A stretch of 64,000 nucleotides of DNA from NCBI RefSeq assembly GCF_014256275.1, contig NZ_JACCFE010000005.1, positions 102,132-166,131 of the forward strand, in the 5' to 3' direction. Both the position numbers and the translations under genes were made by a program. Each line of letters starts with the position of its first letter. The stretch's first letter is position 1. The notes under the pieces were generated by a model that was given only the letters and a program-made list of their open reading frames with translations, did no database searches and was not told where the DNA came from. Origin of the DNA: Rhodococcus sp. 4CII (GTDB lineage Bacteria; Actinomycetota; Actinomycetes; Mycobacteriales; Mycobacteriaceae). This document shows, one piece after another, positions 53,908 through 62,856 of this stretch.

Positions 53908-55128
53908 ATGCCCAAGACCTCCGACCCGAAGCGATCCGACTCCGCAGTCAGCCCTGGGCGGATTCCGGCGGTCGACCGCAAGGGCAAGCGCGTGAACGTG
54001 GGCGACCTTGACGCAAGGCGGGTGTGGGTCGCTGCCGGCGGGCGATGCACCTTCTGCAAGGAGTTCCTCGCCGAGGACGAGACCACCGGCCAGTCTGTGT
54101 TCACGGGTCAGTTGGCCCACATCGTCGGCGCCACCGAGGAGAAGGGATCGCCGCGCGGCAAGAGTTCCAAGACGCTCGAGCAGCGCGCACTGCCCGAGAA
54201 CCTCATGCTTTTGTGCGCTGGCGAGCACAAAGTCATCGACACCTTCGAGCACTGGTCCACCTACGGCGAGGCGCAGCTCCTCGCCTTCAAGCAGCAACAC
54301 GAGCGGGACGTCCGGGAGTTGACTGGGTTGTTGCGCAAGCCCAAGAGCACCGTGATCCGCGTGTCGGGGGACGTCCGGGGTCACGCAGTCGATTTCAGCA
54401 AGCAGGCCGTTGTCCGGGCTCTCCTGGGAGAGCAGCGGTTCCCCGACTTCAGTCTTCACGACGACAGCCAAAACTGCGAGGTCGACCTGCGCCCCCATGA
54501 CGGTGAGGACGAGAGTGACGGCACTTACTGGAAGTCGACCGCCCTCACGCTGAGGAAACGCCTTCGGCCGTTGAACAATCACCTGAAGACCAAGGAAATC
54601 GACCACATCTCGGTCTTCGCGCTCGCACGCATTCCCATCCTCGTCCAGCTTGGCGTTCTGCTCGACGACGTCACCAACGTCACCGTCCACAATCGTCGCC
54701 GTGGAAGCGGGGAAGGGTGGGGCTGGTACGCGGAGGGTCGGAGTAAGAACCTCACGTTCGGCGTCACCGAGGTGCCCGGGCAGGGCGATCCGGTCGTCAC
54801 ATTCAGTGTCAGCGGACCTGTAGATCTCGATGCGCTCCCGGCGGAGTTGCAAGGCAAGCCTCGCTACGACATCCGCGCCGAAGGCGTGAAGCTCAACCCC
54901 AAGATTCTGCAGAGCTCCGAGGACCTGGAGGCTCTCATCGACAAGTGGCGGGAAGTTCTCGCGACCCTCGAAACGGACCACCGTAACCAGCCAATCAGCC
55001 TCGTCCTGGCAGTGTCCGCCGCCGCCGCGGTCGAGATTGGCCGCGCCCACATGACAGGAGCTCACGCTCAGCTTCGGGTGTTCGACCGCATCAACAACGC
55101 CTACGCCCTGGCTCTCGAAACAAGTTGA
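53908..55128 (+). CDS. cap5: CBASS effector, HNH nuclease fused to SAVED domain (Cap5-like)
   Basis: 406 aa from ATG 53908 (TAGGAA upstream). HNH nuclease at ~36-125: zinc pair C47-x-x-C50, QLAH at H71, N98 in ENLMLLCAGEHK with C103 and H107. SAVED domain at ~200-400: KEIDHISVFALARIPILVQL, VTVHNRR and ISLVLAVSAAAAVEIGRAHM, the Rossmann-like core that binds cyclic oligonucleotides. Known Cap5 proteins tetramerise on ligand binding and degrade cellular DNA, aborting infection. The CD-NTase follows after 49 bp. The nucleotide ligand cannot be told from sequence. Confidence 0.88.
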   Translation: MPKTSDPKRSDSAVSPGRIPAVDRKGKRVNVGDLDARRVWVAAGGRCTFCKEFLAEDETTGQSVFTGQLAHIVGATEEKGSPRGKSSKTLEQRALPENLMLLCAGEHKVIDTFEHWSTYGEAQLLAFKQQHERDVRELTGLLRKPKSTVIRVSGDVRGHAVDFSKQAVVRALLGEQRFPDFSLHDDSQNCEVDLRPHDGEDESDGTYWKSTALTLRKRLRPLNNHLKTKEIDHISVFALARIPILVQLGVLLDDVTNVTVHNRRRGSGEGWGWYAEGRSKNLTFGVTEVPGQGDPVVTFSVSGPVDLDALPAELQGKPRYDIRAEGVKLNPKILQSSEDLEALIDKWREVLATLETDHRNQPISLVLAVSAAAAVEIGRAHMTGAHAQLRVFDRINNAYALALETS

Positions 55129-55177
55129 AGACCCCGCAAGCGTCCAGCGCCGCCGAGCCGACCGAAAGTAGCCGCAC

Positions 55178-56329
55178 ATGACCATCCTCGCCGACAGCAA
55201 GGAAATGCAGATCTCGCAGCTTCTCGGGACCACCATCGAGCAACTCGACATCACCGACGCTGCATTCAAGGCTGCCGAAAGCTGTTACCTGGACCTAGGT
55301 GACCACCTCTCCCAGGCAAGCGCACAGGTTTACGTCCAGGGAAGTTTCATGCTCGGAACCGTCGTGCGCCCGCACCACGGCGACGGCGAGTACGACCTGG
55401 ACCTCGTGTCCCAACTCGACGTCGCAAAGACCTCTACCACGCAGCAGGAACTCAAAAACAGGGTAGGCGCACTGCTTGACGACTACCGCAAGGATCATGA
55501 CGGTGAGGCCTGCGAGAGCCCCGGCAAAGTCTCCGAAGGCCGACGCTCCTGGTGCCTGCACTACGACAACTTCCACATGGACGTGCTTCCCGCCATTCCG
55601 GATGCCGATTCCCCATCGGCGACCGCGATCGAGCTCACGGACCGCAACCTACGGAACTGGCAGAAATCCAACCCGCTGGCCTACGTCGAGTGGTTCCGCA
55701 CCCAGTGCGCCAAGCAGTTCGAGGAAGAACGCGCCATACTGGCCAGTTCGTACGGCTCGGTCGACGCGGTGCCCAATCACCGCGTACGCACCCCACTCCA
55801 CCGCGTCGTACAAATCCTCAAGCGACACAGAGACATCTACTTCGCCAACGACCTCGACGACCGCCCCCCGTCCAGCCTCATCACGACCCTCGCCGGCAAG
55901 GGATACGAGGGCGAAACGGACCTCGTCGACGCGACCATGAGCGCAGTACAGCGAATGCCCGAGCACATCGAAAAGCGCAGCGGGCGGTACTGGGTGGAAA
56001 ACCCCGCCTGTGACGGTGAAAACTTCGCCGACAAGTGGAACGAGTACGAGACTCGACGCCTGAAGTTCGAAGACTGGCGAGCGGCTGTCGAGCGCGATCT
56101 CAACGAATTCCTCCTGGAGACCAAGGGAGTCGTCGCGCTCCACCAGCGGATCGCGAAGGCTTTCGGCAACGCCCCGGTCGAAGAGGCCCTGAAAACGCTC
56201 GGCGCACGGACCAACACCGCCCGGGAAAACGGGAACGTCCACTTCTCAACCGGGGGGCTCCTCACGACAGCATCGACGGCAACCGCCGTCCCGGCACATA
56301 GGTTCTTTGGTGGCGAAACCGCACGGTAG
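55178..56329 (+). CDS. CBASS CD-NTase (cyclic oligonucleotide synthase)
   Basis: 383 aa. DNA-polymerase-beta-like nucleotidyltransferase core: GSFMLGT (G55-S56), the metal-binding pair D73-L-D75 in GEYDLDLVSQ, and the third Asp D135 in NFHMDVLPAI. A helical C-terminal domain with WRAAVERDLNEFLLE and VALHQRIAKAFG follows. It should make the second messenger that activates the HNH-SAVED effector upon phage infection. The clade (CdnB, D, G and so on) was not assigned. Its end overlaps the next gene by 20 bp. Confidence 0.88.
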   Translation: MTILADSKEMQISQLLGTTIEQLDITDAAFKAAESCYLDLGDHLSQASAQVYVQGSFMLGTVVRPHHGDGEYDLDLVSQLDVAKTSTTQQELKNRVGALLDDYRKDHDGEACESPGKVSEGRRSWCLHYDNFHMDVLPAIPDADSPSATAIELTDRNLRNWQKSNPLAYVEWFRTQCAKQFEEERAILASSYGSVDAVPNHRVRTPLHRVVQILKRHRDIYFANDLDDRPPSSLITTLAGKGYEGETDLVDATMSAVQRMPEHIEKRSGRYWVENPACDGENFADKWNEYETRRLKFEDWRAAVERDLNEFLLETKGVVALHQRIAKAFGNAPVEEALKTLGARTNTARENGNVHFSTGGLLTTASTATAVPAHRFFGGETAR

Positions 56330-56735
56330 GCAGCTGAGCATCACTCAACAAGCTGTTCGTCTACGGCAGCAGTTTCCCGACGAGCCTGCACCTGCCGTGA
56401 AGTCCGGGACTCTGGTCTGGTCAGTCACTCTGCAACCAACGCCGATGAGCGTGCACTACACAATAGGGATTCGGTACAAGCATCGGCAGCGCCCGAGGGT
56501 GAAGGTCTTGTCCCCATCTCTCGAAACACGCCCGCGTGAACCGTTGCCCCACGTCTACCCGGGCAACGAGCTCTGTCTGTACTACCAGGACGAGTTTGTT
56601 GGCTCCGAAAACTTCATCGCCGACACCATCGTCCCGTGGGCAAGCGAGTGGCTGTACTTCTACGAACACTGGATGTCCACTGGTTCATGGCTTGGAACCG
56701 AAGCGCCGCATGAGCCCGGCATTGCGAAGCGGTAG
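56310..56735 (+). CDS. E2-like ubiquitin-conjugation-fold protein of type II-short CBASS
   Basis: 141 aa from GTG 56310 (TTG 56307 is possible). Landmarks of bacterial E2 proteins: LVWSVTLQPTPMSVHYTIGI, then LPHVYPGNELCLYYQDE with the candidate catalytic Cys at ~89, and IVPWASEWLYFYEHWMSTGS followed by WLGTEAPH. CBASS loci with an E2 but no separate E1 or JAB gene are the type II-short class, in which E2 activity is thought to prime the CD-NTase. No E1/JAB gene lies nearby, matching that class. Confidence 0.8.
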   Translation: MAKPHGRQLSITQQAVRLRQQFPDEPAPAVKSGTLVWSVTLQPTPMSVHYTIGIRYKHRQRPRVKVLSPSLETRPREPLPHVYPGNELCLYYQDEFVGSENFIADTIVPWASEWLYFYEHWMSTGSWLGTEAPHEPGIAKR

Positions 56736-56962
56736 TTCGGTCGCCCGTGATCCCGCAGGCGTCCGCGCACGGCGGTGGCCTCATGGGGCGGGCACTGCGA
56801 ACAAATGGAGCCCGCTGACCTGCAACGCTGCACTTTTGGAAGTCGTCCCATTCCATGGGAAGGTCGACGCCCACCACCTTGAGACGGCATCGACCGTCAG
56901 GACGTCTTGACGGTGCGGAAATGTTGTTGAACGCGTTGGCTGTCACTCCGACAACCAAAGTG

Positions 56963-57217
56963 CTAATCGCCTGGGAGGCCAACTATGTCGAGTTTCTTCG
57001 CCGGCATCCGGGTGTCTACGACACGCCAGCCGACAACCGGCAGGCCGGTCCCTGAACACGTTGCTCCGGTCGGTAGACCTCGATGCCCTCGAACGTCGAT
57101 GACACACCGGGGACGGTGCGGTTTGGTGCGCAGGTCGTCGCGGTATCGATCAGCAATGCGCACTGCCCACAGCTCGTCACAGCCGGCGTCGGAAGGATGG
57201 GAGTCTAGGAGGTTCAC
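56963..57217 (-). CDS. Possible small protein coupled to the Cys-rich gene
   Basis: 84 aa from GTG 57217, overlapping the end of the upstream minus-strand gene by GTGA. Begins MNLLDSHPSDAGCDELWAVR, then IADRYRDDLRTKPHRPRCVI and LPVVGWRVVDTRMPAKKLDI. Not recognised. The overlap is the main support. A further TTG-started minus-strand frame (56614-56982) overlaps the CBASS E2 gene and is not annotated. Confidence 0.4.
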   Translation of the reverse strand: MNLLDSHPSDAGCDELWAVRIADRYRDDLRTKPHRPRCVIDVRGHRGLPTGATCSGTGLPVVGWRVVDTRMPAKKLDIVGLPGD

Positions 57218-57855
57218 GCGTGGGACGGGTGCCGTCCCTCCTGCCTATAGGTTGCGCGCCTGGCCAGCAGCGTGTCTATCTCGCGCCGCTCGACCTCCTC
57301 CACCGTCACCCCATCCAACTCTGCGATTCGCGGAATACGGGAAGCCGCGTTGACGCATTTCGTACACCAAGGAAGAAGACACACCCGTGTAGCGACCATC
57401 GCGTTCATGAACATGATCTCCTCATCTCGCTGCCGCGACACGACGAATCGCAGATTTCCGTCCGTGGCCTGACACGCATTGATGTGACCCCAATGTTTTC
57501 GCTGTCCCGTTCCTTGTGCAGCCTCGACAACCGAACAATCGGGCAGCTGAACGCAATAGCGCGTCGGGACACCGTAGACATTCGGCGCTACACAATGATT
57601 ATGGAGACCGCGAAGACCGCAACGTTGACAACCGACTTGCGTGAGCCTTTCCTCGAGTTCGAGAACGCGCTGGAGATCGGTGTGGCTGGGGCGAGCGTCC
57701 GGTTCGCCATCCGGCTCCTCGAACCGGGCGCTGTCGCCTGTCGCGCGGAGCCAGCGGTTCTTGTTGCGACCCCACAACAGTCGACACCCGGTTCGGGGTT
57801 CGTTGACAACAACTGTCCCCCACTCGCTGAGCCGTTCGAACTTGTCGCTTTCCAT
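57214..57855 (-). CDS. Cys-rich protein of unknown function between CBASS and Gabija
   Basis: 213 aa from ATG 57855; no ribosome site, but TACAGT ~8 nt upstream fits leaderless expression. The middle has a metal-site-like cluster: VGCQRCGLRGLHNHCVAPNV with TRYCVQLPDC downstream, then RVCLLPWCTKC, so possibly two zinc sites. The C terminus is helical and charged (VEEVERREIDTLLARRATYR). A 313-codon frame runs antisense, but its composition is less protein-like. Possibly an accessory of the flanking defence systems. Confidence 0.5.
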   Translation of the reverse strand: MESDKFERLSEWGTVVVNEPRTGCRLLWGRNKNRWLRATGDSARFEEPDGEPDARPSHTDLQRVLELEERLTQVGCQRCGLRGLHNHCVAPNVYGVPTRYCVQLPDCSVVEAAQGTGQRKHWGHINACQATDGNLRFVVSRQRDEEIMFMNAMVATRVCLLPWCTKCVNAASRIPRIAELDGVTVEEVERREIDTLLARRATYRQEGRHPSHA

Positions 57856-58219
57856 GTGCCGACTGTACGACGCACTCGTATCGAAATCAATTGGTGCGCA
57901 ATGTATCTACCATTGCGTGCAACAGTCGAGTGCATGAACGTGCATCTTTCGGATCGGCAACTGCGGGCATGCGCTCGATTGGATGTCGGGAGTATTCGAT
58001 CATCTATCGAGCTGTCGTACGCTCGGAATCGGGATCATCCGATGCGGTCCCCGATAGAGTGGTCATTACTGCGAAGGTTGCGCTCACGGGAACGTCGCCG
58101 GCTCGTTCCGGTAGCGATTGAAGGCTCCGCGCGGCGAGATCGTTTGGGCTACTCGTTGTGATCGAACATTCTGGACCGGAGGAATTGCCGTGATTGCGGC
58201 GGGGACGGAATTGGAGGGC
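57856..58219. other. Gene-free stretch upstream of the Cys-rich gene
   Basis: About 360 bp containing the likely promoter of the minus-strand Cys-rich gene (TTGATT and TACAGT elements) and the 3' end of gajB. No coding sequence supported. Confidence 0.35.
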
Positions 58220-59755
58220 TCACGGGTTGGTGGCGGGCAGAACCTCGATGGTCCGGCGATGCGCCCGGGTGCACGCAACATAGATCTTGCGGTGCATGTC
58301 CTCAGCCTGCGACAGGCCAGCGGCGAGTGCTGCCCGCTCGGTGTCACGCAGCCGGACCCCGACGACATCCCACTCCGCTCCCTTTGCCTGATGCGTAGTC
58401 AGGCCAGGGACCAGACGACCGGGAAAGGCTAGTCGTTCCTGCAGAAGAGCCAAACGGCGCGTGTGAGCTGTGCGCGGCTTACGCAGTTCTCGGGCCGACA
58501 CGGTTTTGATGACGTCGACGAGCCGCAGGTAGGCCGCCTTTACGGCGTCCTTTCCCCCTGGCTTCAAAAGCTGCACCACATCTTGGAGTCCGGGTTCGAG
58601 TTGCCTTAGGCTGTCGCGGTCCTGCACGTTAAGCGCGGTGAGCGCATCGTTGAGAAAGGTAGCTTCGAGTTCGAAGATGTTGCGGGTGACGTGGTTCAGC
58701 AGCAGGGTGGCTGCAGCTTCCTCGTACCCGCCCTTGAAGGAGCCGAAGGCAAGGGGCAGGACGCCACCGCCGGTGTCCCACAGTTCCTCCCACCACAAGG
58801 CGAGAACCACGTCGAGATCACCCGGGTAGGTATGGAGGGTCACCCCGTCTCCATTGCGCAACCTTGTGGCGAGCATACGTTGCTCGCTATCGCGCCAACG
58901 AAATGACTGTGTGAGGGGCAACGTCGGCACGTTGGCGCGCTTGAGCATCTGAGGTATGACCTGTGGTCGGGCGCCGCGGAAAAGGTAGAGCGCTTGCCAA
59001 GGGTCACCCACCAGGGTTACAGCTACACCGGCGGCGATGGCTGACTCGATTATTGTGATGTCGAGGTCGTTGGCGTCGAAGACCTCGTCGACGATGAGTG
59101 CCCTCATCGTCTCGCCGAGTCGCTGACGCACTCGGCCGGCGGATTCAGGGTCCGCCAGCGCGAGCGCGAGTACGTCGCGCACGTCCTGGTGGGTGCAAGT
59201 TCCTTGCTCCATGAGAGTCACCACGTTGGCGGCTGGCACTCGCTTTTTCCAGGTCGGGGCAAGGATCTCCTGAAGTTGGACATGCCGCCCAGCCAGACTT
59301 AGCGTGTACACCGATCTCGTACTCTCTGTGCCGCCACAGGATGACCAACTGTCACACACATCCAGAAGGACCTGGCCGTCGGGCCACAATACATCCGCAT
59401 TGGGCCACACAACCAACTTCAGGCGCAGCAGGTCGTGCAGCAAGTCAGACATGATCGTGTCGAGCGTGACGATTCGGTGTGGCCATGTCATTGCGCCTGG
59501 ACCCCACAGCCTCTGCACTCGGCGACGCAGAGTGTAGGTTGCGGCGCGGGTAAAGCTGACAGCGACCACAGCCCGTCGGTCATGGCGATGTTCCGCAGCG
59601 AACCGATGCACGCCGAATCGCTGCGCAGACACTGTGGTCTTGCCGGTGCCGGGCCCTGCCTCGATGAAGACGTTCCTCCTCGAAGTCCCCGCCGCCAAAC
59701 GCTGCTCAACCGTGAGGGTGTCGATCGCGCCGGCATGGGCGAGGCCGCCGGTCAT
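58220..59755 (-). CDS. gajB: Gabija protein GajB (UvrD-like helicase)
   Basis: 511 aa. Superfamily 1A motifs: Q-motif LTVEQRLAAG, Walker A IEAGPGTGKTT (~31-41), motif Ia AVSFTRAA, motif II VDEVFDANDLD (DEVFD where DEFQD is usual), motif III LVGDPWQALYLFRGA, motif IV LTQSFRWRDS, motif V THQAKGAEWDVV, motif VI IYVACTRAHR. Its ATG overlaps the gajA stop (ATGA). In Gabija, GajB is activated by DNA ends made by GajA and helps deplete nucleotides or DNA. It is the size expected for stand-alone GajB. Confidence 0.88.
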   Translation of the reverse strand: MTGGLAHAGAIDTLTVEQRLAAGTSRRNVFIEAGPGTGKTTVSAQRFGVHRFAAEHRHDRRAVVAVSFTRAATYTLRRRVQRLWGPGAMTWPHRIVTLDTIMSDLLHDLLRLKLVVWPNADVLWPDGQVLLDVCDSWSSCGGTESTRSVYTLSLAGRHVQLQEILAPTWKKRVPAANVVTLMEQGTCTHQDVRDVLALALADPESAGRVRQRLGETMRALIVDEVFDANDLDITIIESAIAAGVAVTLVGDPWQALYLFRGARPQVIPQMLKRANVPTLPLTQSFRWRDSEQRMLATRLRNGDGVTLHTYPGDLDVVLALWWEELWDTGGGVLPLAFGSFKGGYEEAAATLLLNHVTRNIFELEATFLNDALTALNVQDRDSLRQLEPGLQDVVQLLKPGGKDAVKAAYLRLVDVIKTVSARELRKPRTAHTRRLALLQERLAFPGRLVPGLTTHQAKGAEWDVVGVRLRDTERAALAAGLSQAEDMHRKIYVACTRAHRRTIEVLPATNP

Positions 59756-61707
59756 GATGCGCTGGCAGGGACGGGAGCGGAAGCCTCACCCTCATCCGGG
59801 AGGGGAGAAGGCTTTGGCATCAGGTAGAGGAACTCGAAAATGCGCTCGTGCGGCCCCGGAACTTGGACCTGGACATAGGATTCTCCAAGAAGTCGCTTCT
59901 GGCGTGCATCTCGAAGCCGACCTGCAAGCGCCTGCGCGAACTCGCCTTTGCGACTGGCAGCTTTGCCAGCTGGCATGACCACGTCCCCCTCCTTGTGCTT
60001 GCTCCGGAATAGATCCCGAATCGCCTGCGGTGTAATGGGGTCGGGAACGGTGACACCGATGTCAGTGAGCGCATCTCTGATCAATTCCTGATTGCCTTCT
60101 GTGAGCTGCGGCTCAAGCGTAGGGTGGCTGTGCTCGACAAGCACGACCGAGCTGTCATGTTCGGCAGCCCAATCGGGAGCCGTGGGTGTGTCTCCGAAGT
60201 CAAGGTCGCTGTCGCGCAAGACCGCGAGTCGGCTACACAACTCGTGCCCTTGAGTCGCGAGCAGTCGCACCGCCCATGGTCCGACCTTGGTGCCCATGGG
60301 AACGATGCTCAACGCGTCGATGAAGGCCTGCTTGTCGTCGTCGCCGCCAGCCCAAGCCCAGCCCAACTCTCGAAGCACAGCCGCCTCGGTGACACCTTCG
60401 ACAAGCAGGAGGCGATCGGCAAACAGCGACGCAGAACGGCTGGCATCGAGGTGCAGCCGAGTCTTACGCAGCACTTCGTCACGCGATGTCATCGGGATGT
60501 TTGCCACAGCCCGACATACACGCTGACCCGTCGCGTCCCGTCGGGCAATAACGACCTCTGTTGGATCACATGAAGTAACGATGTCGGTGGCATGGCTGGA
60601 CAGGATGACCTGCAATTCCGGGCGTAGGTGCACCTGCCGGCGCAGGTAGCGGACGAGCGAGTGCTGGAGTTGAGGGTGCAGGTGTGCCTCGGGTTCTTCG
60701 ATGACGAGGGTGACGTGGAAGGCGCCGTCGGGGAAGAACGAGTCTTCGGCGCTCTCGCTCTCTGCGCGTGCCTGGCGCAGGACCCGCTCAGCCTCTTCCA
60801 GTTCCTCATTCGGGGCCGCGTCCTGGGGCGGTTGAGCGTCGGCTTGTCCGGACCCAGCGTTCGCGTCGACGCCGGCAGCGGTCGCGATTTGTGTTGCGTC
60901 CGGGATGGCTGCCAGGGTGACGGCGATGTGGAGTAGGTTCACGTAGCCTAGGCCCACGACCTCGAGCGGAAGTGCTCCAGCGCGCCCCTCGGTGGTGGCT
61001 AGCATCAGCTCGAGGACCCGTGCGAGGTACCGGTCGTCGACCACTTGCCCACGGATATAAGGCCAGTTTCGGGAGACGCCAGCGGAGAGCGCCCGGAGCT
61101 GTTCTCCGACTCGCTCTTCCAGTCCAGCGAGGAGACCGTCGGTGGCAAGAGCATCGAGGAGGCCCGACGCGCGGCCGCGAAGGTGGGACAGGTCTCGCCC
61201 GCGGCCGCGGTTCTGCTGCTGGGCTCGAAGCAGCTCCACGAGGATTCGCGTCTCACGGCGCGCGAGTTCGTCCAGTGGGTTACGCCAAGCGGGCAGGTGT
61301 ACGAGCAGAGTTTGCGACTCGACGTCGCAGACAACGCCCAACGGCTTGGTGGAGATCGCCCCAAGGTTGCGATGCATGGTCCGTGCCCACTCCGCGGCAA
61401 TGGTTCCCGGCGAGCATCGTCCTGCCTGATCTTGGAGCTGCCGCCCGAGAGGCCCCTCGCGGGTCGAGTCGGAGTCGAAGCGGTATTCCACCTCGATGTC
61501 ACGGTCGCCGCTTCCGAGTGCAGCGGCTGAGTATCTTGGCAGGTGGGGAAACCGTTTGGAGTGCGCAAGGTAGATCGCATCGGCGAGGGTGGTCTTGCCC
61601 CCGCCGTTGGCGCCGGCGATCACCGCAAAGCGGCCGGGTATGTGGATCTCTAGGGGGCTATCCGCAGCTCCCCGAAGGCCGCGAACGCGTATACGGCTCA
61701 TGTGCAT
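59752..61707 (-). CDS. gajA: Gabija protein GajA (OLD-family ATPase-TOPRIM nuclease)
   Basis: 651 aa from ATG 61707 (GGGGAA upstream). ABC-type ATPase: Walker A GANGGGKTT (~32-40), Walker B LVIEEPEAHLHPQ and H-loop ILSSHATDIV. TOPRIM: the acidic residue in LLLVEGVTEAAVL, D-x-D in VLRDSDLDFGD and a Lys in ASRKGEFAQAL. A long insert rich in Glu/Ala lies between signature regions. It is somewhat longer than GajA of Bacillus. OLD nuclease plus adjacent UvrD helicase with coupled translation is the Gabija anti-phage arrangement. Confidence 0.88.
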   Translation of the reverse strand: MHMSRIRVRGLRGAADSPLEIHIPGRFAVIAGANGGGKTTLADAIYLAHSKRFPHLPRYSAAALGSGDRDIEVEYRFDSDSTREGPLGRQLQDQAGRCSPGTIAAEWARTMHRNLGAISTKPLGVVCDVESQTLLVHLPAWRNPLDELARRETRILVELLRAQQQNRGRGRDLSHLRGRASGLLDALATDGLLAGLEERVGEQLRALSAGVSRNWPYIRGQVVDDRYLARVLELMLATTEGRAGALPLEVVGLGYVNLLHIAVTLAAIPDATQIATAAGVDANAGSGQADAQPPQDAAPNEELEEAERVLRQARAESESAEDSFFPDGAFHVTLVIEEPEAHLHPQLQHSLVRYLRRQVHLRPELQVILSSHATDIVTSCDPTEVVIARRDATGQRVCRAVANIPMTSRDEVLRKTRLHLDASRSASLFADRLLLVEGVTEAAVLRELGWAWAGGDDDKQAFIDALSIVPMGTKVGPWAVRLLATQGHELCSRLAVLRDSDLDFGDTPTAPDWAAEHDSSVVLVEHSHPTLEPQLTEGNQELIRDALTDIGVTVPDPITPQAIRDLFRSKHKEGDVVMPAGKAASRKGEFAQALAGRLRDARQKRLLGESYVQVQVPGPHERIFEFLYLMPKPSPLPDEGEASAPVPASAS

Positions 61708-61776
61708 TACTGTTTCCCCATTTTCCGCTGAGTCGATCTGTTCGATGTCCGCACCTCGGGGCGAATAGTATCGAGA

Positions 61777-61996
61777 GTGACCCCAACCGTCGCCGCTTGG
61801 GAGAGCCTGACGGCCGATGAGATCGCCCGGTTCGTGGCCCGGGTTGCGTATCCCACCGAAACCGGTGGTGCTGGTGGACGAGGAGCCCGCCCCGGCGCGG
61901 GCCTATGGTGATTGGTGGGGTGCGATGGGTCTGCCGGATCTGGCGGAGAAGGCGCGCACGCTGCCGGAGACAGCCGTCGACCGACACGGCCCCTGA
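61777..61996 (+). pseudogene. Small hypothetical protein, split by one frameshift
   Basis: From GTG 61777 (TAGTAT ~8 nt upstream, leaderless-like): MTPTVAAWESLTADEIARFV, ARVAYP. Then one frame over: PKPVVLVDEEPAPARAYGDW, WGAMGLPDLAEKARTLPETA, ending at TGA 61994-61996. Joined ~72 aa, not recognised. It precedes the DUF6308 gene on the same strand. Confidence 0.5.
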
Positions 61997-62067
61997 TTCC
62001 GGGCGCGTAGCGACCACCAGGCTCGGTTCCCGGCCGCCGGCGCCTGAGGGGTGAGAGGGTGCGGGGT

Positions 62068-62714
62068 ATGACATTCCGGCTGCCCACCACCCTCGCGACC
62101 GACTCGGACGCTGCGGCGATCACGTCGCTGAACCGGTACTACGGCCGCCCATACCTGGGCGACGACGCCTATGTCGGTGCGCACTTCGACTCCTGGTCGA
62201 GCACCGGCGACCGGGCCGGGGAGGCGGACCGGTTCACCGCGGATGACCTGGTCGCTGCGGGTGTTCTTGTCCGTGCAGATTCCGCCCACGGCGGCGCGGG
62301 CGATCCTGCACACCCAGGCCGAGGCGCTGAACGCCCTTCTGACGGCGATAGGGCCGGATCGGGACCTGGTCGACGAACCGAAGACGCTGAGCGCCGGATG
62401 GCCCGCCTGGGACTTGGAAACCGCCCTCCGTGGCCTGTACGAAGGCAACCAAGCTGATCGCCCGCAAACGCCCCTGGCTGTATCCGATCTGGGACTCGGT
62501 CGTCAGCCAGGTCCTGGGCACCGGGCGAGCACATCTGAACCCGGTCCGGGAGGCGCTCCGGGCCGATGACGGCGCGTTGCACCACCGGCTGCTGAATATC
62601 CGCGACACCGCGGGTATGCCCGAGGAGATCTCCGCACTGCGCGTGTTCGATGTGATCGCCTGGATGGACGGCATGAGCCGCGGCCTTGGGGAGCGCTCTG
62701 GCCTGGACAGATGA
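62068..62714 (+). pseudogene. DUF6308-family protein, split by two frameshifts
   Basis: From ATG 62068: MTFRLPTTLATDSDAAAITS, LNRYYGRPYLGDDAYVGAHF. After a shift at ~62265: VQIPPTAARAILHTQAEALN, ALLTAIGPDRDLVDEP. After another at ~62440: TKATKLIARKRPWLYPIWDS, VVSQVLGTGRAHLNPVREAL, ending SRGLGERSGLDR. The order and motifs fit DUF6308, an actinobacterial family of unknown function often near defence or plasmid genes. Both shifts lie in GC-rich DNA. Confidence 0.65.
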
Positions 62715-62856
62715 CACGTCCCGGGGCCCTTGCGTGAGTCGGGGTTATGGTGCCGTTCATGCATGAGCTGTTTGTGGTGACGCATCCGCATTGAAAGACC
62801 ATCTGAACTGGTCTTATGACACGTCCCGGATGATTCGTCGTAGGCGATTGAACCTG

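Noticed and set aside
53878..55269. A 463-codon minus-strand frame
   Set aside because: Antisense to the HNH-SAVED effector, whose zinc and nuclease motifs are clear on the plus strand.
57220..58161. A 313-codon plus-strand frame opposite the Cys-rich gene
   Set aside because: No domain and no ribosome site. The minus-strand frame has conserved-looking Cys pairs and a coupled downstream start, so it was preferred, with limited confidence.
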